In this document: in pieces, positions 42,268-51,087 of the stretch
How positions within the stretch are numbered: the stretch's first letter is position 1
Layout of the letters: the number at the start of each line of letters is the position of its first letter
Assembly (NCBI GenBank): GCA_964291305.2
Contig: OZ219783.1
Coordinates: 1,922,001 to 1,986,000, forward strand
Reading direction: 5' to 3'
DNA from: VXNF01 sp964291305
GTDB lineage: Bacteria > Actinomycetota > Acidimicrobiia > Acidimicrobiales > CATQHL01
DNA length: 64,000 bases
Program-made: the position numbers and the translations under genes
The notes under the pieces: model-generated
The model's input: the letters and a program-made list of their open reading frames with translations, nothing else
The model's database searches: none
Told to the model about the DNA's origin: nothing

Positions 42268-43931
42268 GGCTCGGCAGCGGCGCTGAGTGAGACGGCGCCG
42301 GAGGGGGCGAAACGATAGACCCGTACCTGTTCGGCGGCGAAGACGCGTTCCCAGCCCTGCTGACGCAGCGTGGTATCGAACCGCTCGACTTCTAGCGAGT
42401 CCGAGCCCCACTGGCCGGCGGAGGTTAGATCTAAGGCGATCCATCCGACGCCCTCGACGGCCATCTGAGCATCTTCACGCGCCGAGGAGCCGTCGGCATC
42501 CAGTTCAAAAAGCACGTTCCGCTCCGCTAGCAACGGCAGCAGGTGGGGCGAGGCTCGCACTGCGGCGGTCTCGGGGATCTGCTCCACCGCGGCTAGCCGA
42601 TCTGCGTCAGCAGCGTCGCGTGTCCACAGCCAGGGTTTGTGGAAAGGCGAGCTAGCAGCATCGCGGACAAAAAAGATGGCCGAGGCGAGCAGCAGCGTGA
42701 TCACCAATCGGCGGTTGACCCGCACTTGCCGCACCAGGACTGCACCCGCTCGCCGCAGCGCAAAAGTCGTGGCCACCAGAACGAACGCCGCCACAGGCAG
42801 GGTCTCCACCAGCAGCGCCGTCGGAGCCTCCGAGGCCAGTTGCACGGTGAAGAACGGCACCGCCGGCATGAGATAGCGCAACTCCACCAACGGGAGGAAC
42901 AACACTGGCGCCAGCAAAGTCACTCCGACCAGGAAGTTTTCCTGGGTCACCAGGTTGCCTAGGAACACGTGTGGATGGCGCAGGATCCCCCAGATGACAT
43001 CGGCAGTGCTGGAGTCTCCGTATTCGGAGTAGCGCTCGAGGTGCGGGAACTCACCGTCCCCAAGCAGTGGCTGGATGGTCTCGATCGCCAACAACGACCA
43101 CAGCAGACCCACAAACGCCCAGATCAGCGCAGTGCGAGAGTGTCGACCAGAGATCGCTAGCAGCGAGCGGCCGACACGCGCCGGAGCTCGCCATAGCGAC
43201 TCCACACCCTCAGGCTCCTCACCACCAACAGGGCGCGGACGGAGTTCCACCGCCAGGACCACGCCAAGGGTCGCCACCACCCAGCCAAGATCCGAGCGGC
43301 AGGCCAGCACCACCGCAACCAGCACACCGAATGGGACCCAGCGGGCAGCAAGTCCGTAGTAGACAGCACCAAGCAGCGCGGGTAGCGCCAGCGTCTCGGG
43401 ATGAAATCCTGCGAGGTTGGCATTGTGCAACGCGGCGTAGCTGGCGTAGGCGAACGCCACCGCCGCCGCTGGCGCCACTTTTAGGTCGGCGCGGCGACGG
43501 GCGATGCGCCACAGCGGCACTATGCCCAACGCCAGGGCAGAGGCCTGAACCACCAAGATGGTGGGAGTTACCGGCAGCAAGCGCACCAGCAAAGAAAGCG
43601 GGTAGATGATAAAAGCCCCGTTGCGGGCCAAGTAGTCGCCCCCGACCAGGGTCGAATTAGGCCGGAACCCACCGCTTACCTGCCAGATGCTCTGGTTGAA
43701 CAGCGCCAATTCTGATCCTGCCTGCAGCGAGTGAGCTCGGGCTAGCGCCAGACCAGCTAACACGCCGCCTCCGGCCAGAGCCATGAGCCAGGGCAGCAAG
43801 TTGTCAACCGCAGCGGTGTCCAGGCGTGCCTGCCAGCGCAGGGTGGCCCGCTCTAGCCGGGACCGCCAGTCCAGTTGTGCCGAATACGCCCGCTCGATGA
43901 CAGAGGAGCCGGAGACTCGCGCTAGCGCCAC
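42264..43931 (-). CDS. DUF2079 family polytopic membrane protein
   Basis: A protein of 555 residues with about ten membrane segments. The region SELALFNQSIWQVSGGFRPN and FIIYPLSLLVRLLPVTPTIL matches DUF2079, a family related to GT-C glycosyltransferases. A soluble C-terminal domain of about 130 residues (VEQIPETAAVRASPHLLPLL) follows. Reaction unknown. A role in cell-envelope sugar transfer is a guess from the fold class. It lies 8 bases downstream of the SRAP gene's stop. Confidence 0.85.
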   Translation of the reverse strand: MALARVSGSSVIERAYSAQLDWRSRLERATLRWQARLDTAAVDNLLPWLMALAGGGVLAGLALARAHSLQAGSELALFNQSIWQVSGGFRPNSTLVGGDYLARNGAFIIYPLSLLVRLLPVTPTILVVQASALALGIVPLWRIARRRADLKVAPAAAVAFAYASYAALHNANLAGFHPETLALPALLGAVYYGLAARWVPFGVLVAVVLACRSDLGWVVATLGVVLAVELRPRPVGGEEPEGVESLWRAPARVGRSLLAISGRHSRTALIWAFVGLLWSLLAIETIQPLLGDGEFPHLERYSEYGDSSTADVIWGILRHPHVFLGNLVTQENFLVGVTLLAPVLFLPLVELRYLMPAVPFFTVQLASEAPTALLVETLPVAAFVLVATTFALRRAGAVLVRQVRVNRRLVITLLLASAIFFVRDAASSPFHKPWLWTRDAADADRLAAVEQIPETAAVRASPHLLPLLAERNVLFELDADGSSAREDAQMAVEGVGWIALDLTSAGQWGSDSLEVERFDTTLRQQGWERVFAAEQVRVYRFAPSGAVSLSAAAEP

Positions 43932-43939
43932 AGGTGCCC

Positions 43940-44620
43940 TCAGAGAGCGAGCGGTTCGATTAGGTGAGCACTCTTTCGCCGCGGGTTGTTGACCTCCCGA
44001 CTTACCGGATAGAGAGTGAACAACTTCGACGGGGCAGGTACCAGTAGGCCAAGCAAGTCGGTCGTGTCTTGAACGCCGGGGTCCAACCAGCGATCCCAGG
44101 CCGCAGGTGGTAGCACTATCGGCATCCGATCATGCACCGCTGAGATTGAATCGTTGGCGGGTCCGGTGATTATGGTGGTCGACCGCAGGAGATCACCTTC
44201 GGGTGGTTGCCAACGATCCCACAGTCCCGCCAACGCCAGCGGCTCGCTATCGCTGCGGCGAATGTACATGGGCTGTTTGTGGCGCTCGCCGGGCACCGGC
44301 GCCCACTCGTAGAAACCGTCGGCGGCGATGATACAGCGGCGCACCTTGAAGGGCCGGCGGTAGACTTTCGACTCCGCAACGGTTTCCATCCGGGCGTTGA
44401 TCATGCGGTTGCCGATCTTGTGGTCCTTAGCCCAGGACGGGATCAGCCCCCAGCGCAGAGTGTCCAGCGTCCGCAGCCCCTCGTTTACCAGCACCGCGTA
44501 CACGTCGTTGGTGGGCGCCACGTTGTAGCTGGGTTCCAGTAGCGCGCCAGTGTCATACTCCGCCCCGAAATAGGCGGCCAAATCTTCAGCCGACGTAGCC
44601 GAGACGAAGCGCCCGCACAT
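43940..44620 (-). CDS. SOS response-associated peptidase (SRAP/YedK/HMCES family)
   Basis: Protein of 226 residues that covalently shields abasic sites in single-stranded DNA. The catalytic Cys2 is in MCGRFVS, the Asn in PSYNVAPTNDVY, the RWGLIPSWAKDHKIGNRMIN region is intact, the Glu is in DGFYEWAP, and the His in AVHDRMPIVLPPAAWDRWLD. All key residues of the family are present. It has no visible LexA box in the short upstream region (44621-44730), which otherwise shows nothing. Confidence 0.95.
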   Translation of the reverse strand: MCGRFVSATSAEDLAAYFGAEYDTGALLEPSYNVAPTNDVYAVLVNEGLRTLDTLRWGLIPSWAKDHKIGNRMINARMETVAESKVYRRPFKVRRCIIAADGFYEWAPVPGERHKQPMYIRRSDSEPLALAGLWDRWQPPEGDLLRSTTIITGPANDSISAVHDRMPIVLPPAAWDRWLDPGVQDTTDLLGLLVPAPSKLFTLYPVSREVNNPRRKSAHLIEPLAL

Positions 44621-44730
44621 GCCGCCACGCTACCTGCCCGCGACCGGTCGAAGTGGCTTGTAGCCGGGCGCCACCTAGTCCCGGGTCAACGGGGGTTGCG
44701 TCAAAACTGCAAGTTGTTTAGTTGGGCGCG

Positions 44731-45651
44731 CTAGGCCAGCATGCCGTTCAGCGCCTCCACCGACGGGGCAAAGTAGAAAGACCCCGAGGCAGGATTGGAG
44801 AAGTCAACCAGTCGATCACGAACCTCAGCATCGTCGAGACCGTACATGGCCCTTAGGCGCTCACGGAACGGGGCCTGCTCGCGGCAGAACGCCATGAAGT
44901 ACAGGCCGACGGTGCCATCATGGAAGGCATACGGCGTGGAGCGACGGGCGATCTCGTTGCGCTTGGGCTTAGAGTCGTCCGCAGTGGCGCCCTCACGGAG
45001 TTCTACGTGGCTCAGGTGGGAGAAGTTCTCCTGCGGACTGAGGCGATCGCTCTCAGCCTTTGTGCGGCCGAAGACCTTCTCCTGCTCTTCGACGCTCATC
45101 TGGTTCCAACTGTCGAGGTCGTGCACCCAGCGCTGGGCGAGGATGAAGCTGCCGCCGGCGCCCGGGGATCCATCGGGCACGATTGCTACCTCGGGCTCCC
45201 GGCTGGGCTCGGGGTTGCCGGTGCCGTCGATGAAGCCGGTCATGTCAAGCGAGTCGCCATAGATGAAGGTAGGCGTCTCCCGCGCCACGGCCATGTGGCC
45301 GGCCAGCGCGGTACGAGCGTCGTACTGCGTCTTCCAGACCTTGTCCTTGGCGGGGCTGTTCAGCCAGAGTAACAACTCCTCCTGGGTACCCTTGGCTTGG
45401 CGCCCGCTGCCGTCGGTGGACTCAATGGTCACGTAATCCTGGAAGTCCTCCGGCATTTCGTCGCTCAGGTCGGCCAGCAGGCTCGGACCCAAGCCAATCA
45501 CGAGGTGGATACCAGCTGCGGTGGCCGCGGCCCGTGTGTCGGTCAGAACGCTCTTGATGTGCTCAAGATCGGCACCGTTCACCCGGCTCAGGTGCACGTA
45601 CCACTGGTGCTGACCCATCTCGGCAAAGATTGCGGGTTGTGGCGTGGGCAT
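44731..45651 (-). CDS. DyP-type haem peroxidase
   Basis: Dye-decolourising peroxidase of 306 residues. The distal motif GxxDG is FIDGTGNPEP, and the second half has GGSFILAQRWVHDLDSW, VFGRTKAESDRLS and YGLDDAEVRDRLVDFSNPAS. A strong Shine-Dalgarno (GGAGGTAAATA) precedes the ATG at 45651. No Tat or Sec signal is seen, so it is cytosolic or an encapsulin cargo. The C-terminus has no clear encapsulin-targeting peptide, and no encapsulin gene is in the window. Confidence 0.95.
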   Translation of the reverse strand: MPTPQPAIFAEMGQHQWYVHLSRVNGADLEHIKSVLTDTRAAATAAGIHLVIGLGPSLLADLSDEMPEDFQDYVTIESTDGSGRQAKGTQEELLLWLNSPAKDKVWKTQYDARTALAGHMAVARETPTFIYGDSLDMTGFIDGTGNPEPSREPEVAIVPDGSPGAGGSFILAQRWVHDLDSWNQMSVEEQEKVFGRTKAESDRLSPQENFSHLSHVELREGATADDSKPKRNEIARRSTPYAFHDGTVGLYFMAFCREQAPFRERLRAMYGLDDAEVRDRLVDFSNPASGSFYFAPSVEALNGMLA

Positions 45652-45735
45652 TATTTACCTCCGTACCTAACTGGCGTACCTCACTGGCCCCTGCATATTG
45701 CCTAGGAGCCTACCAAGACTTACCGAGACTAAGAG

Positions 45736-45810
45736 TCGGGCTGCCGGGATTTGAACCCGGGACCTTTGGTCCCCCAGACCAACGCGCTAACCAAGCTGCG
45801 CCACAGCCCG
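45736..45810 (-). tRNA. tRNA-Pro (anticodon GGG)
   Basis: On the minus strand the acceptor stem CGGGCTG pairs perfectly with CAGCCCG, followed by discriminator A. The anticodon stem TTGGT/ACCAA encloses loop CTGGGGG, giving anticodon GGG (proline codons CCC/CCU). The T-arm is CGGGTTCAAATCCCG. CCA is not encoded. Confidence 0.96.
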
Positions 45811-45845
45811 TTCCGAAGGTGTCTAACTGTACCGGCGTCAAAGTC

Positions 45846-46190
45846 TCAGAACGCCCCTTCCAGCACCTCTAAGCGGCCGTTCAGCACGCAGGCCACATCG
45901 AATCGCAACTCAGCGGGATGCTCGTCGTACTGGCGCAGCCACTGGACGGCCAAAGCACGTATGCGCTGCTGCTTGCGCTGGTCCACCGCCTCAGCGGGGT
46001 GACCGTAGGCAGCCGTTGATCGGGTCTTGACCTCGCAGAACACTACGGTTCCGCCCAGAGTTAGCACCAGGTCTAACTCACCACCGGTGCCGCGCCAGTT
46101 GCGGTCTAGCACTTCCCAACCCCGTTGGCGGTACCAGGCTGCCGCCTTGTCCTCCCCCCAGCGGCCCAGTCGTTGGCGAGCGGCGGTCAT
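45846..46190 (-). CDS. yraN: YraN family (UPF0102) putative endonuclease
   Basis: A protein of 114 residues with a PD-(D/E)xK-like core: RLGRWGEDKAAAWYRQRGWE, then GGELDLVLTLGGTVVFCEVK with the Glu-Val-Lys triad, and a final RFDVACVLNG. The family is universal and poorly characterised, linked to Holliday-junction or DNA-end processing. The start is ATG 46190, right after rplS (18-base gap), the common rplS-rnhB-yraN neighbourhood, with rnhB missing here. Confidence 0.92.
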   Translation of the reverse strand: MTAARQRLGRWGEDKAAAWYRQRGWEVLDRNWRGTGGELDLVLTLGGTVVFCEVKTRSTAAYGHPAEAVDQRKQQRIRALAVQWLRQYDEHPAELRFDVACVLNGRLEVLEGAF

Positions 46191-46207
46191 AGACCGCAGC
46201 AACCAGA

Positions 46208-46555
46208 TCAGACGATGCGCCGCTCGGGGACTTTGGCTGCCTTGCCGATCCGGTCTCGCAAGTAGTACAGCTTGGCCCGCCGCACGCGACCGCGAGAGAT
46301 CACCTCCACCTGCTTGATGCCAGGGGTGTGCAGCGGGAAAGTGCGCTCGACGCCCACCCCAAAGCTCACCTTGCGGACCGTGAAGGACTCGCGCACGCCC
46401 GAGCCCCGCCGGGCCAGCACGACACCCTGAAAGATCTGGATTCGCTCTCGGCTGCCCTCGGTTACCCGGACATGTACCTTGACAGTGTCCCCCGGGCGGA
46501 ACTCCGGAATGTCGGTTCGCAGGCTCTGCACATCGACTAGGTCGGTGGGCTGCAT
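46208..46555 (-). CDS. rplS: 50S ribosomal protein L19
   Basis: Large-subunit protein of 115 residues at the 30S-50S interface. The start is ATG 46555, with GGAGACGG at good distance. A TTG at 46567 is the other option. The family core reads GDTVKVHVRVTEGSRERIQI, FQGVVLARRGSGVRESFTVR and FPLHTPGIKQVEVISRGRVR. It is third in the rpsP-rimM-trmD-rplS series, in canonical order, with a 110-base gap to trmD. Confidence 0.96.
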   Translation of the reverse strand: MQPTDLVDVQSLRTDIPEFRPGDTVKVHVRVTEGSRERIQIFQGVVLARRGSGVRESFTVRKVSFGVGVERTFPLHTPGIKQVEVISRGRVRRAKLYYLRDRIGKAAKVPERRIV

Positions 46556-46665
46556 GGCCGTCTCCAATCAGATACAGGTCAACTGGGGCGAGGGAACTGG
46601 GGCGGGGGAAGCGGAACATTGCAGGATACGGCCGAAGTCCCCTAGCGCCACCAGGGCGAGCGGCT

Positions 46666-47397
46666 TCAGCCTTCTGGCAGCAGGTCGAATTCCTCCAGCA
46701 GCACTATTTCGGCCTGGCTGAGACCGCCGCGGGCGGAAATAAGGTCGGGACGATCCCGCTGGGTGCGCGCTAGAGCCTGTGCCCGGCGCCAACGCGCCAC
46801 CCGCTGGTGATCACCCGAAAGCAGGATCTCCGGCACCGCCATACCGCGGTAACGAGCAGGCCGGGTGTACTGCGGGTAGCCGAGCAGGCCGCTGGCGAAG
46901 GAGTCGCCAACTCCCGATGCGCTGTTGCCCATCACCCCCGGCAGCAGCCGCACAACCGCTTCTAAGATCACCATGGCCGCCACTTCGCCTCCGGCTAGTA
47001 CAAAATCCCCCACTGAGATCTCATCGTCTATCAGCGCCGAGCGCACCCGTTCGTCGACACCCTCGTAGCGGCCGCACAGCAGCGAGAACCCCTCGCCTGC
47101 GGCCAGGCTCTCGACGGTGCGCTGGGCCAGCCGGCGACCCGAAGCCGATAGCAGGATCAGCGGCCGCATTACCCCGGCTTGCTCAACGGTTTCGAAGATG
47201 GGCTCGGGTGCTAGCACCATGCCCGGACCTCCGCCAAAGGGGGCGTCGTCCACCGAGCGATGAGCATCGTTAGCCACCGAGCGCAGATCCAGTACCCGTA
47301 GCTGAAAAACGTCCTCCCGACGAGCTTTGCCCAGCAGGCTGTGCGCGGCGAACTGGTTGATCATGTCGGGGAAGATCGAGAGAATGTCGATCCTCAT
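46666..47397 (-). CDS. trmD: tRNA (guanine-N1-)-methyltransferase
   Basis: SPOUT methyltransferase that makes m1G37 in tRNAs with G36. It has 243 residues. MRIDILSIFPDMINQF opens the protein, FGGGPGMVLAPEPIFE and LLCGRYEGVDERVRSALIDD form the trefoil-knot cofactor site, and ISVGDFVLAGGEVAAMVILE with SFASGLLGYPQYTRPARYRG completes the family pattern. The start is the ATG 21 bases after rimM. Confidence 0.97.
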   Translation of the reverse strand: MRIDILSIFPDMINQFAAHSLLGKARREDVFQLRVLDLRSVANDAHRSVDDAPFGGGPGMVLAPEPIFETVEQAGVMRPLILLSASGRRLAQRTVESLAAGEGFSLLCGRYEGVDERVRSALIDDEISVGDFVLAGGEVAAMVILEAVVRLLPGVMGNSASGVGDSFASGLLGYPQYTRPARYRGMAVPEILLSGDHQRVARWRRAQALARTQRDRPDLISARGGLSQAEIVLLEEFDLLPEG

Positions 47398-47418
47398 GGC
47401 CCAGGTCCTGACCAGGTC

Positions 47419-47922
47419 CTAAAGCAACTCGAAGAGTCCGGCCGGGGCGTCGACGGTGATCCGGCCGCAGTTGCCGTCGGCCTCGGTCAGCGAAACCACG
47501 AAGGTCAGCGGCACCAGCGCGCCGCCGTCAAGCACCAACAGATCGCTAGCCGGGTTGGACTCCACGGCGGTAACCCGACCTCGGTTAACGCCGTCGCTAG
47601 AGACAACCTCGCAGCCGATGAGCCGGTGCACCCAAAGTTCATCGGGATCCTCTAGCGGTACCGCCAGCAGCGTCGCACCGCGCAGCCCTTCGACGCCATC
47701 GCGGTCGTCGTAGCCTTGGAAGGCCACCAGCCAGCGTTTCCCGAAGCGGCGGGACCGTTGAACCGTAAGAGCATTGTCTGCGGTCTGGAGTTCAGCGCCG
47801 GGTTGAAGCCGCTCCGTACGGTTGGTTAGTAGCGATACGACCACCTCACCCCCGATGCCGTGTGGCCGATCGACGCGCCCGACCTCCAGCAGATCTCTCG
47901 CCGGGCGCAACGCAGGCGCCAC
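47419..47922 (-). CDS. rimM: Ribosome maturation factor RimM
   Basis: 30S assembly factor of 167 residues that binds S19. The N-terminal RimM beta-barrel starts LEVGRVDRPHGIGGEVVVSL, and the PRC-barrel C-terminal half includes DELWVHRLIGCEVVSSDGVN and a short final helix. It lies between khpA (6-base gap) and trmD in the normal order. Confidence 0.95.
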   Translation of the reverse strand: MAPALRPARDLLEVGRVDRPHGIGGEVVVSLLTNRTERLQPGAELQTADNALTVQRSRRFGKRWLVAFQGYDDRDGVEGLRGATLLAVPLEDPDELWVHRLIGCEVVSSDGVNRGRVTAVESNPASDLLVLDGGALVPLTFVVSLTEADGNCGRITVDAPAGLFELL

Positions 47923-47928
47923 GGCCGC

Positions 47929-48204
47929 CTAGGGCTCGACGAAGTCGACGCTGACGCTACGGCCGTCGTTAACCGCGGCCGCCCGCACGACGGTGCGGAT
48001 GGCGTTAGCCACACGACCACGCCGGCCTATCACCCGGCCGATGTCCACCCGGTCTACGTGGACATCAAGGTGGACCTCGTCGCCGTCCGCGCTGGTGGTC
48101 ACCCGAGCCGCCTCGGGCATCTCGACCACCGATCGCACTATGTGTTCGAGCACAGCGCGGGCGCAAGGAGCGTCTGGCGGGCTGTCACTATTTGCGTCGC
48201 TCAT
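47929..48204 (-). CDS. khpA: KH-domain RNA-binding protein KhpA
   Basis: Single type II KH domain protein of 91 residues (UPF0109). The GxxG loop is in IGRVIGRRGRVANAIRTVVR. It binds RNA, often as a dimer with KhpB. Its start overlaps the rpsP stop by 4 bases (ATGA), and it lies before rimM, the usual actinobacterial and firmicute arrangement. Confidence 0.94.
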   Translation of the reverse strand: MSDANSDSPPDAPCARAVLEHIVRSVVEMPEAARVTTSADGDEVHLDVHVDRVDIGRVIGRRGRVANAIRTVVRAAAVNDGRSVSVDFVEP

Positions 48205-48518
48205 GAGGATGCCTCCCCCGTAGCCGCCTCAACTACCTCAAGAGCCTCAAGCTGCGAGCTAGTGCCCTTGAACTCGTCCCAGGCGCCGGAGATCTTGAGC
48301 AGTTTCGCGACCCTTTCGCTTGGCTGGGCGCCGTTGCGGAGCCACTTCAGCGCTTTCTCATTGTCGATATTCACAACCGATGGCTCCTGGCGAGGGTCGT
48401 AGTAGCCGATCGACTCGATGAAGCGCCCGTTGCGGGCCGACCGCCCGTCGGCCGCCACCACCCGGTAGGTGGGTTGCTTTTTCTTCCCTCTGCGCATCAA
48501 GCGAAGCCGCACTGCCAC
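48201..48518 (-). CDS. rpsP: 30S ribosomal protein S16
   Basis: Small-subunit assembly protein of 105 residues. The start is GTG 48518 giving MAVRLRLMRRGKKKQPTYRV, and the core has VAADGRSARNGRFIESIGYY and WLRNGAQPSERVAKLL. The C-terminal extension of about 25 residues is Glu/Ala-rich, as in other actinobacteria. The 124-base gap to ffh upstream has no gene. Confidence 0.96.
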   Translation of the reverse strand: MAVRLRLMRRGKKKQPTYRVVAADGRSARNGRFIESIGYYDPRQEPSVVNIDNEKALKWLRNGAQPSERVAKLLKISGAWDEFKGTSSQLEALEVVEAATGEASS

Positions 48519-48642
48519 GTTTCTTACCCCTTTAGCGGAGATTGGAGGTCGGGCCCTTCTGGCCGCGACATCAATGCCCCAGTCTGCCCTGGAATCATCA
48601 CCATTCCATCTTCTGAGTGCAAAAAGATGCTGGCTGGCACGG

Positions 48643-50121
48643 TCAGCGTCCCGGCCAGGCCAGCGGGCCGGGGGACTGCGGGTCGATCCCGGGTGCCTTT
48701 TGGGCACCGCTTCGGCCCGGAGACTCCAGCTCCTCCAACTGTCGGAGGAGGTCGGCAGCAGGTCGGTCGCGGGCGCTGCCGCCAGGGGTGACCCGGGAGC
48801 CCTTGCGGCGCTTGCCACCCTTGGATTTCCGCCGAACCGGAGCGGGGCGGGCACTACGCACCAGCTTGCGTGCCGCATTGAAGTTGCGAAGTAGCTCGGA
48901 GACATCGGCGCTAGTGCTACCACTGCCAGCAGCAATCCGGCGTCGGCGAGATCCGTCGATGATGGCCGGCTGGGCCCGCTCGGCTGGTGTCATCGAGCAG
49001 ATGATGGCTTCCATTTTTGCCATGCGGCGCTCGTCCACCCCGGCGTTGGCGGCTTGCGCAGCCTGAGCCGAGGGCAAGTGGGACAGCACATCACCCAATC
49101 CCCCTAGCTTGCGCATCTGGCGCATCTGAGCCAGGAAATCGTCAAGAGTGAAATCACCGGTCAGGACCCGCTCGGCGGTAGCAGTGTCCTCGGCGCCCCC
49201 GGTTGTCTCGGCCTTCTCCGCCAAAGAGAGCAGGTCGCCCATACCCAAGATCCGTCCCGCTAGGCGGTCAGGGTGGAAGCGCTCGAAGTCGCCAACACGC
49301 TCACCGGTGGAAGCGAACGCCACCGGGCACCCCACTGCCTGGCGCACCGACAGCGCTGCCCCGCCACGGGCGTCACCATCCAGCTTGGTGAGAATCACGG
49401 CGTCTAACGCCACCGACTCGTGAAAGTGGCGCCCCACCTGCACGGCGGTCTGACCGACCATGGCGTCTAGTACTAGGAACGTGTAGTGCGGTCGGATCGC
49501 CTCGCCAATGGCCCGCACCTCAGCCATAGCAGCATCGTCGACCACCTGACGCCCAGCCGTGTCACACACCATCACATCCCGACCAAGTCGTTTGGCCTCG
49601 GCCAGCCCCGCAGCCGCCACCGCCACAGGATCCTCTGCCTCGCTAAAGACCGGTACGCCAATCTGGCCAGCCAGCACGCGCAGCTGCTCGACCGCGGCGG
49701 GGCGACTGAGATCGGCACCAACGAGCATCGGGCTGCGCCCCTGGCTGCGGAACCAGCGAGCCAGCTTGGCAGCGGCGGTCGTCTTGCCGGAACCCTGCAG
49801 GCCCGCCAGCAGCACCACCGTGGGCGGACGAGAGGCGTAACTGATGGTCATGGCTTCACCGCCGAGGGTGCGGGCCAGTTCGGCGTGCACAATCCGCACG
49901 ATCTGCTGAGCTGGATTGAGCGCGCGATTCAGTTCGAGAGCAAGCGCCTGGTTACGTACCCGCTCCCTGAACTCACCAACCACTTCAACAGCCACATCGG
50001 CTGCTAGAAGTGCTCGGCGGATCTCTCTCAGCGCCTCGTCGACATCTTCCGGTCGCAAGCGACCCTTGCGGCGCAGCCGGTCGAAGACCGCGCCAAGGTT
50101 CCCGGTCAGAGCTTCGAACAT
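48643..50121 (-). CDS. ffh: Signal recognition particle protein Ffh (SRP54)
   Basis: GTPase that captures signal sequences on ribosomes, 492 residues. The N and G domains show VLLAGLQGSGKTTAAAKLAR, DTAGR and TKLDGDARGGAALSVRQAVG. The M domain (from about 320) has FTLDDFLAQMRQMRKLGGLG and MTPAERAQPAIIDGSRRRRI, the RNA-binding part. The C-terminus beyond 420 is basic (RRKSKGGKRRKGSR) and longer than in E. coli. It follows ftsY with a 13-base gap, so the SRP and its receptor are co-transcribed. Confidence 0.97.
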   Translation of the reverse strand: MFEALTGNLGAVFDRLRRKGRLRPEDVDEALREIRRALLAADVAVEVVGEFRERVRNQALALELNRALNPAQQIVRIVHAELARTLGGEAMTISYASRPPTVVLLAGLQGSGKTTAAAKLARWFRSQGRSPMLVGADLSRPAAVEQLRVLAGQIGVPVFSEAEDPVAVAAAGLAEAKRLGRDVMVCDTAGRQVVDDAAMAEVRAIGEAIRPHYTFLVLDAMVGQTAVQVGRHFHESVALDAVILTKLDGDARGGAALSVRQAVGCPVAFASTGERVGDFERFHPDRLAGRILGMGDLLSLAEKAETTGGAEDTATAERVLTGDFTLDDFLAQMRQMRKLGGLGDVLSHLPSAQAAQAANAGVDERRMAKMEAIICSMTPAERAQPAIIDGSRRRRIAAGSGSTSADVSELLRNFNAARKLVRSARPAPVRRKSKGGKRRKGSRVTPGGSARDRPAADLLRQLEELESPGRSGAQKAPGIDPQSPGPLAWPGR

Positions 50122-50134
50122 GCGTTAGCTCTCA

Positions 50135-51070
50135 TCAGTGGCTCCCGTTCGGTTCCACCAGGGCGGCCGAGAAAGCCGCGGCGTCGAATGGGACTAGATC
50201 GTCCAGATCCTCGCCTAGCCCGGCCAGTTTGACTGGGACGCCCAACTCGGTGCGCACCGAAAGTACTGAGCCACCCTTGGCGGAGCCGTCCAGCTTGGTC
50301 AGCACTACCCCGGTCACGCCGACCGCCTCGCCAAACAGCCGAGCCTGCGCGAGACCGTTTTGACCTACAGTGGCGTCGAGGACCACCAGTGACTCACACA
50401 GTTCGCCCGGTGCCCGCTCGGCGACCCGGCGGATCTTGGCCAGCTCGCCCATGAGGTTGTGGTTGGTGTGAAGTCGTCCTGCAGTGTCTACTAGCACCAG
50501 GTCCGCGCCGCGGGCGGCCGCATGCGAGATGGCGTCGAAGGCAACAGCCGCGGGGTCACCCCCCGGGTTGCCTCGCACTAGATCTGCCCCGGACCGCTCG
50601 GCCCAGACAGCCAACTGCTCGGTGGCGGCAGCTCGGAAAGTGTCAGCCGCGGCTAGCACCACGCGCCGGCCCGCCGCCACCTCGGCATGGGCCAGCTTGC
50701 CAACAGTGGTGGTCTTGCCCGAACCGTTGACCCCGACAAACAGCCAGACCGTAGGAGCACCCGAGCGATCCAACCCTGCATCGGGTGCCTCCATAAGCTG
50801 ACGCACCTCGGCTGCTAGAAGCCCGCGCAACTCACTCGGTTCGCTGATATGACGTTCTGCAGCCCGGAAGCGCAAGCGTTCTAGCAGTTCGCTGGTCACC
50901 GCCAGGCTTACATCGGCGCCCAGCAGGACATCCTCCATTGCCTCCCAGGTTCCAGGGTCCAGCGAGGGACGCGCCAAAACAGCACCGAGACGATCGCCCA
51001 GCGACGATCGCGCCCTGGCCATTCGGGCGCGCCAGCGCGGAACCTGCTGAGGCTGTTGTGCTGTTGCCAT
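50135..51070 (-). CDS. ftsY: Signal recognition particle receptor FtsY
   Basis: SRP receptor GTPase of 311 residues. G motifs: VWLFVGVNGSGKTTTVGKLA, LVDTAGRLHTNHNLMGELAK and VLTKLDGSAKGGSVLSVRTE, and GLGEDLDDLVPFDAAAFSAA near the end. There is no long acidic A domain, so membrane binding probably uses the N-terminal amphipathic helix (RWRARMARARSSL). It is located between htrA and ffh. Confidence 0.97.
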   Translation of the reverse strand: MATAQQPQQVPRWRARMARARSSLGDRLGAVLARPSLDPGTWEAMEDVLLGADVSLAVTSELLERLRFRAAERHISEPSELRGLLAAEVRQLMEAPDAGLDRSGAPTVWLFVGVNGSGKTTTVGKLAHAEVAAGRRVVLAAADTFRAAATEQLAVWAERSGADLVRGNPGGDPAAVAFDAISHAAARGADLVLVDTAGRLHTNHNLMGELAKIRRVAERAPGELCESLVVLDATVGQNGLAQARLFGEAVGVTGVVLTKLDGSAKGGSVLSVRTELGVPVKLAGLGEDLDDLVPFDAAAFSAALVEPNGSH

Positions 51071-51087
51071 TAGCGTTACCTCGCCGC

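Noticed and set aside
45705..45845. Attachment site at tRNA-Pro
   Set aside because: No repeat of the tRNA 3' end or integrase gene is found within the window.
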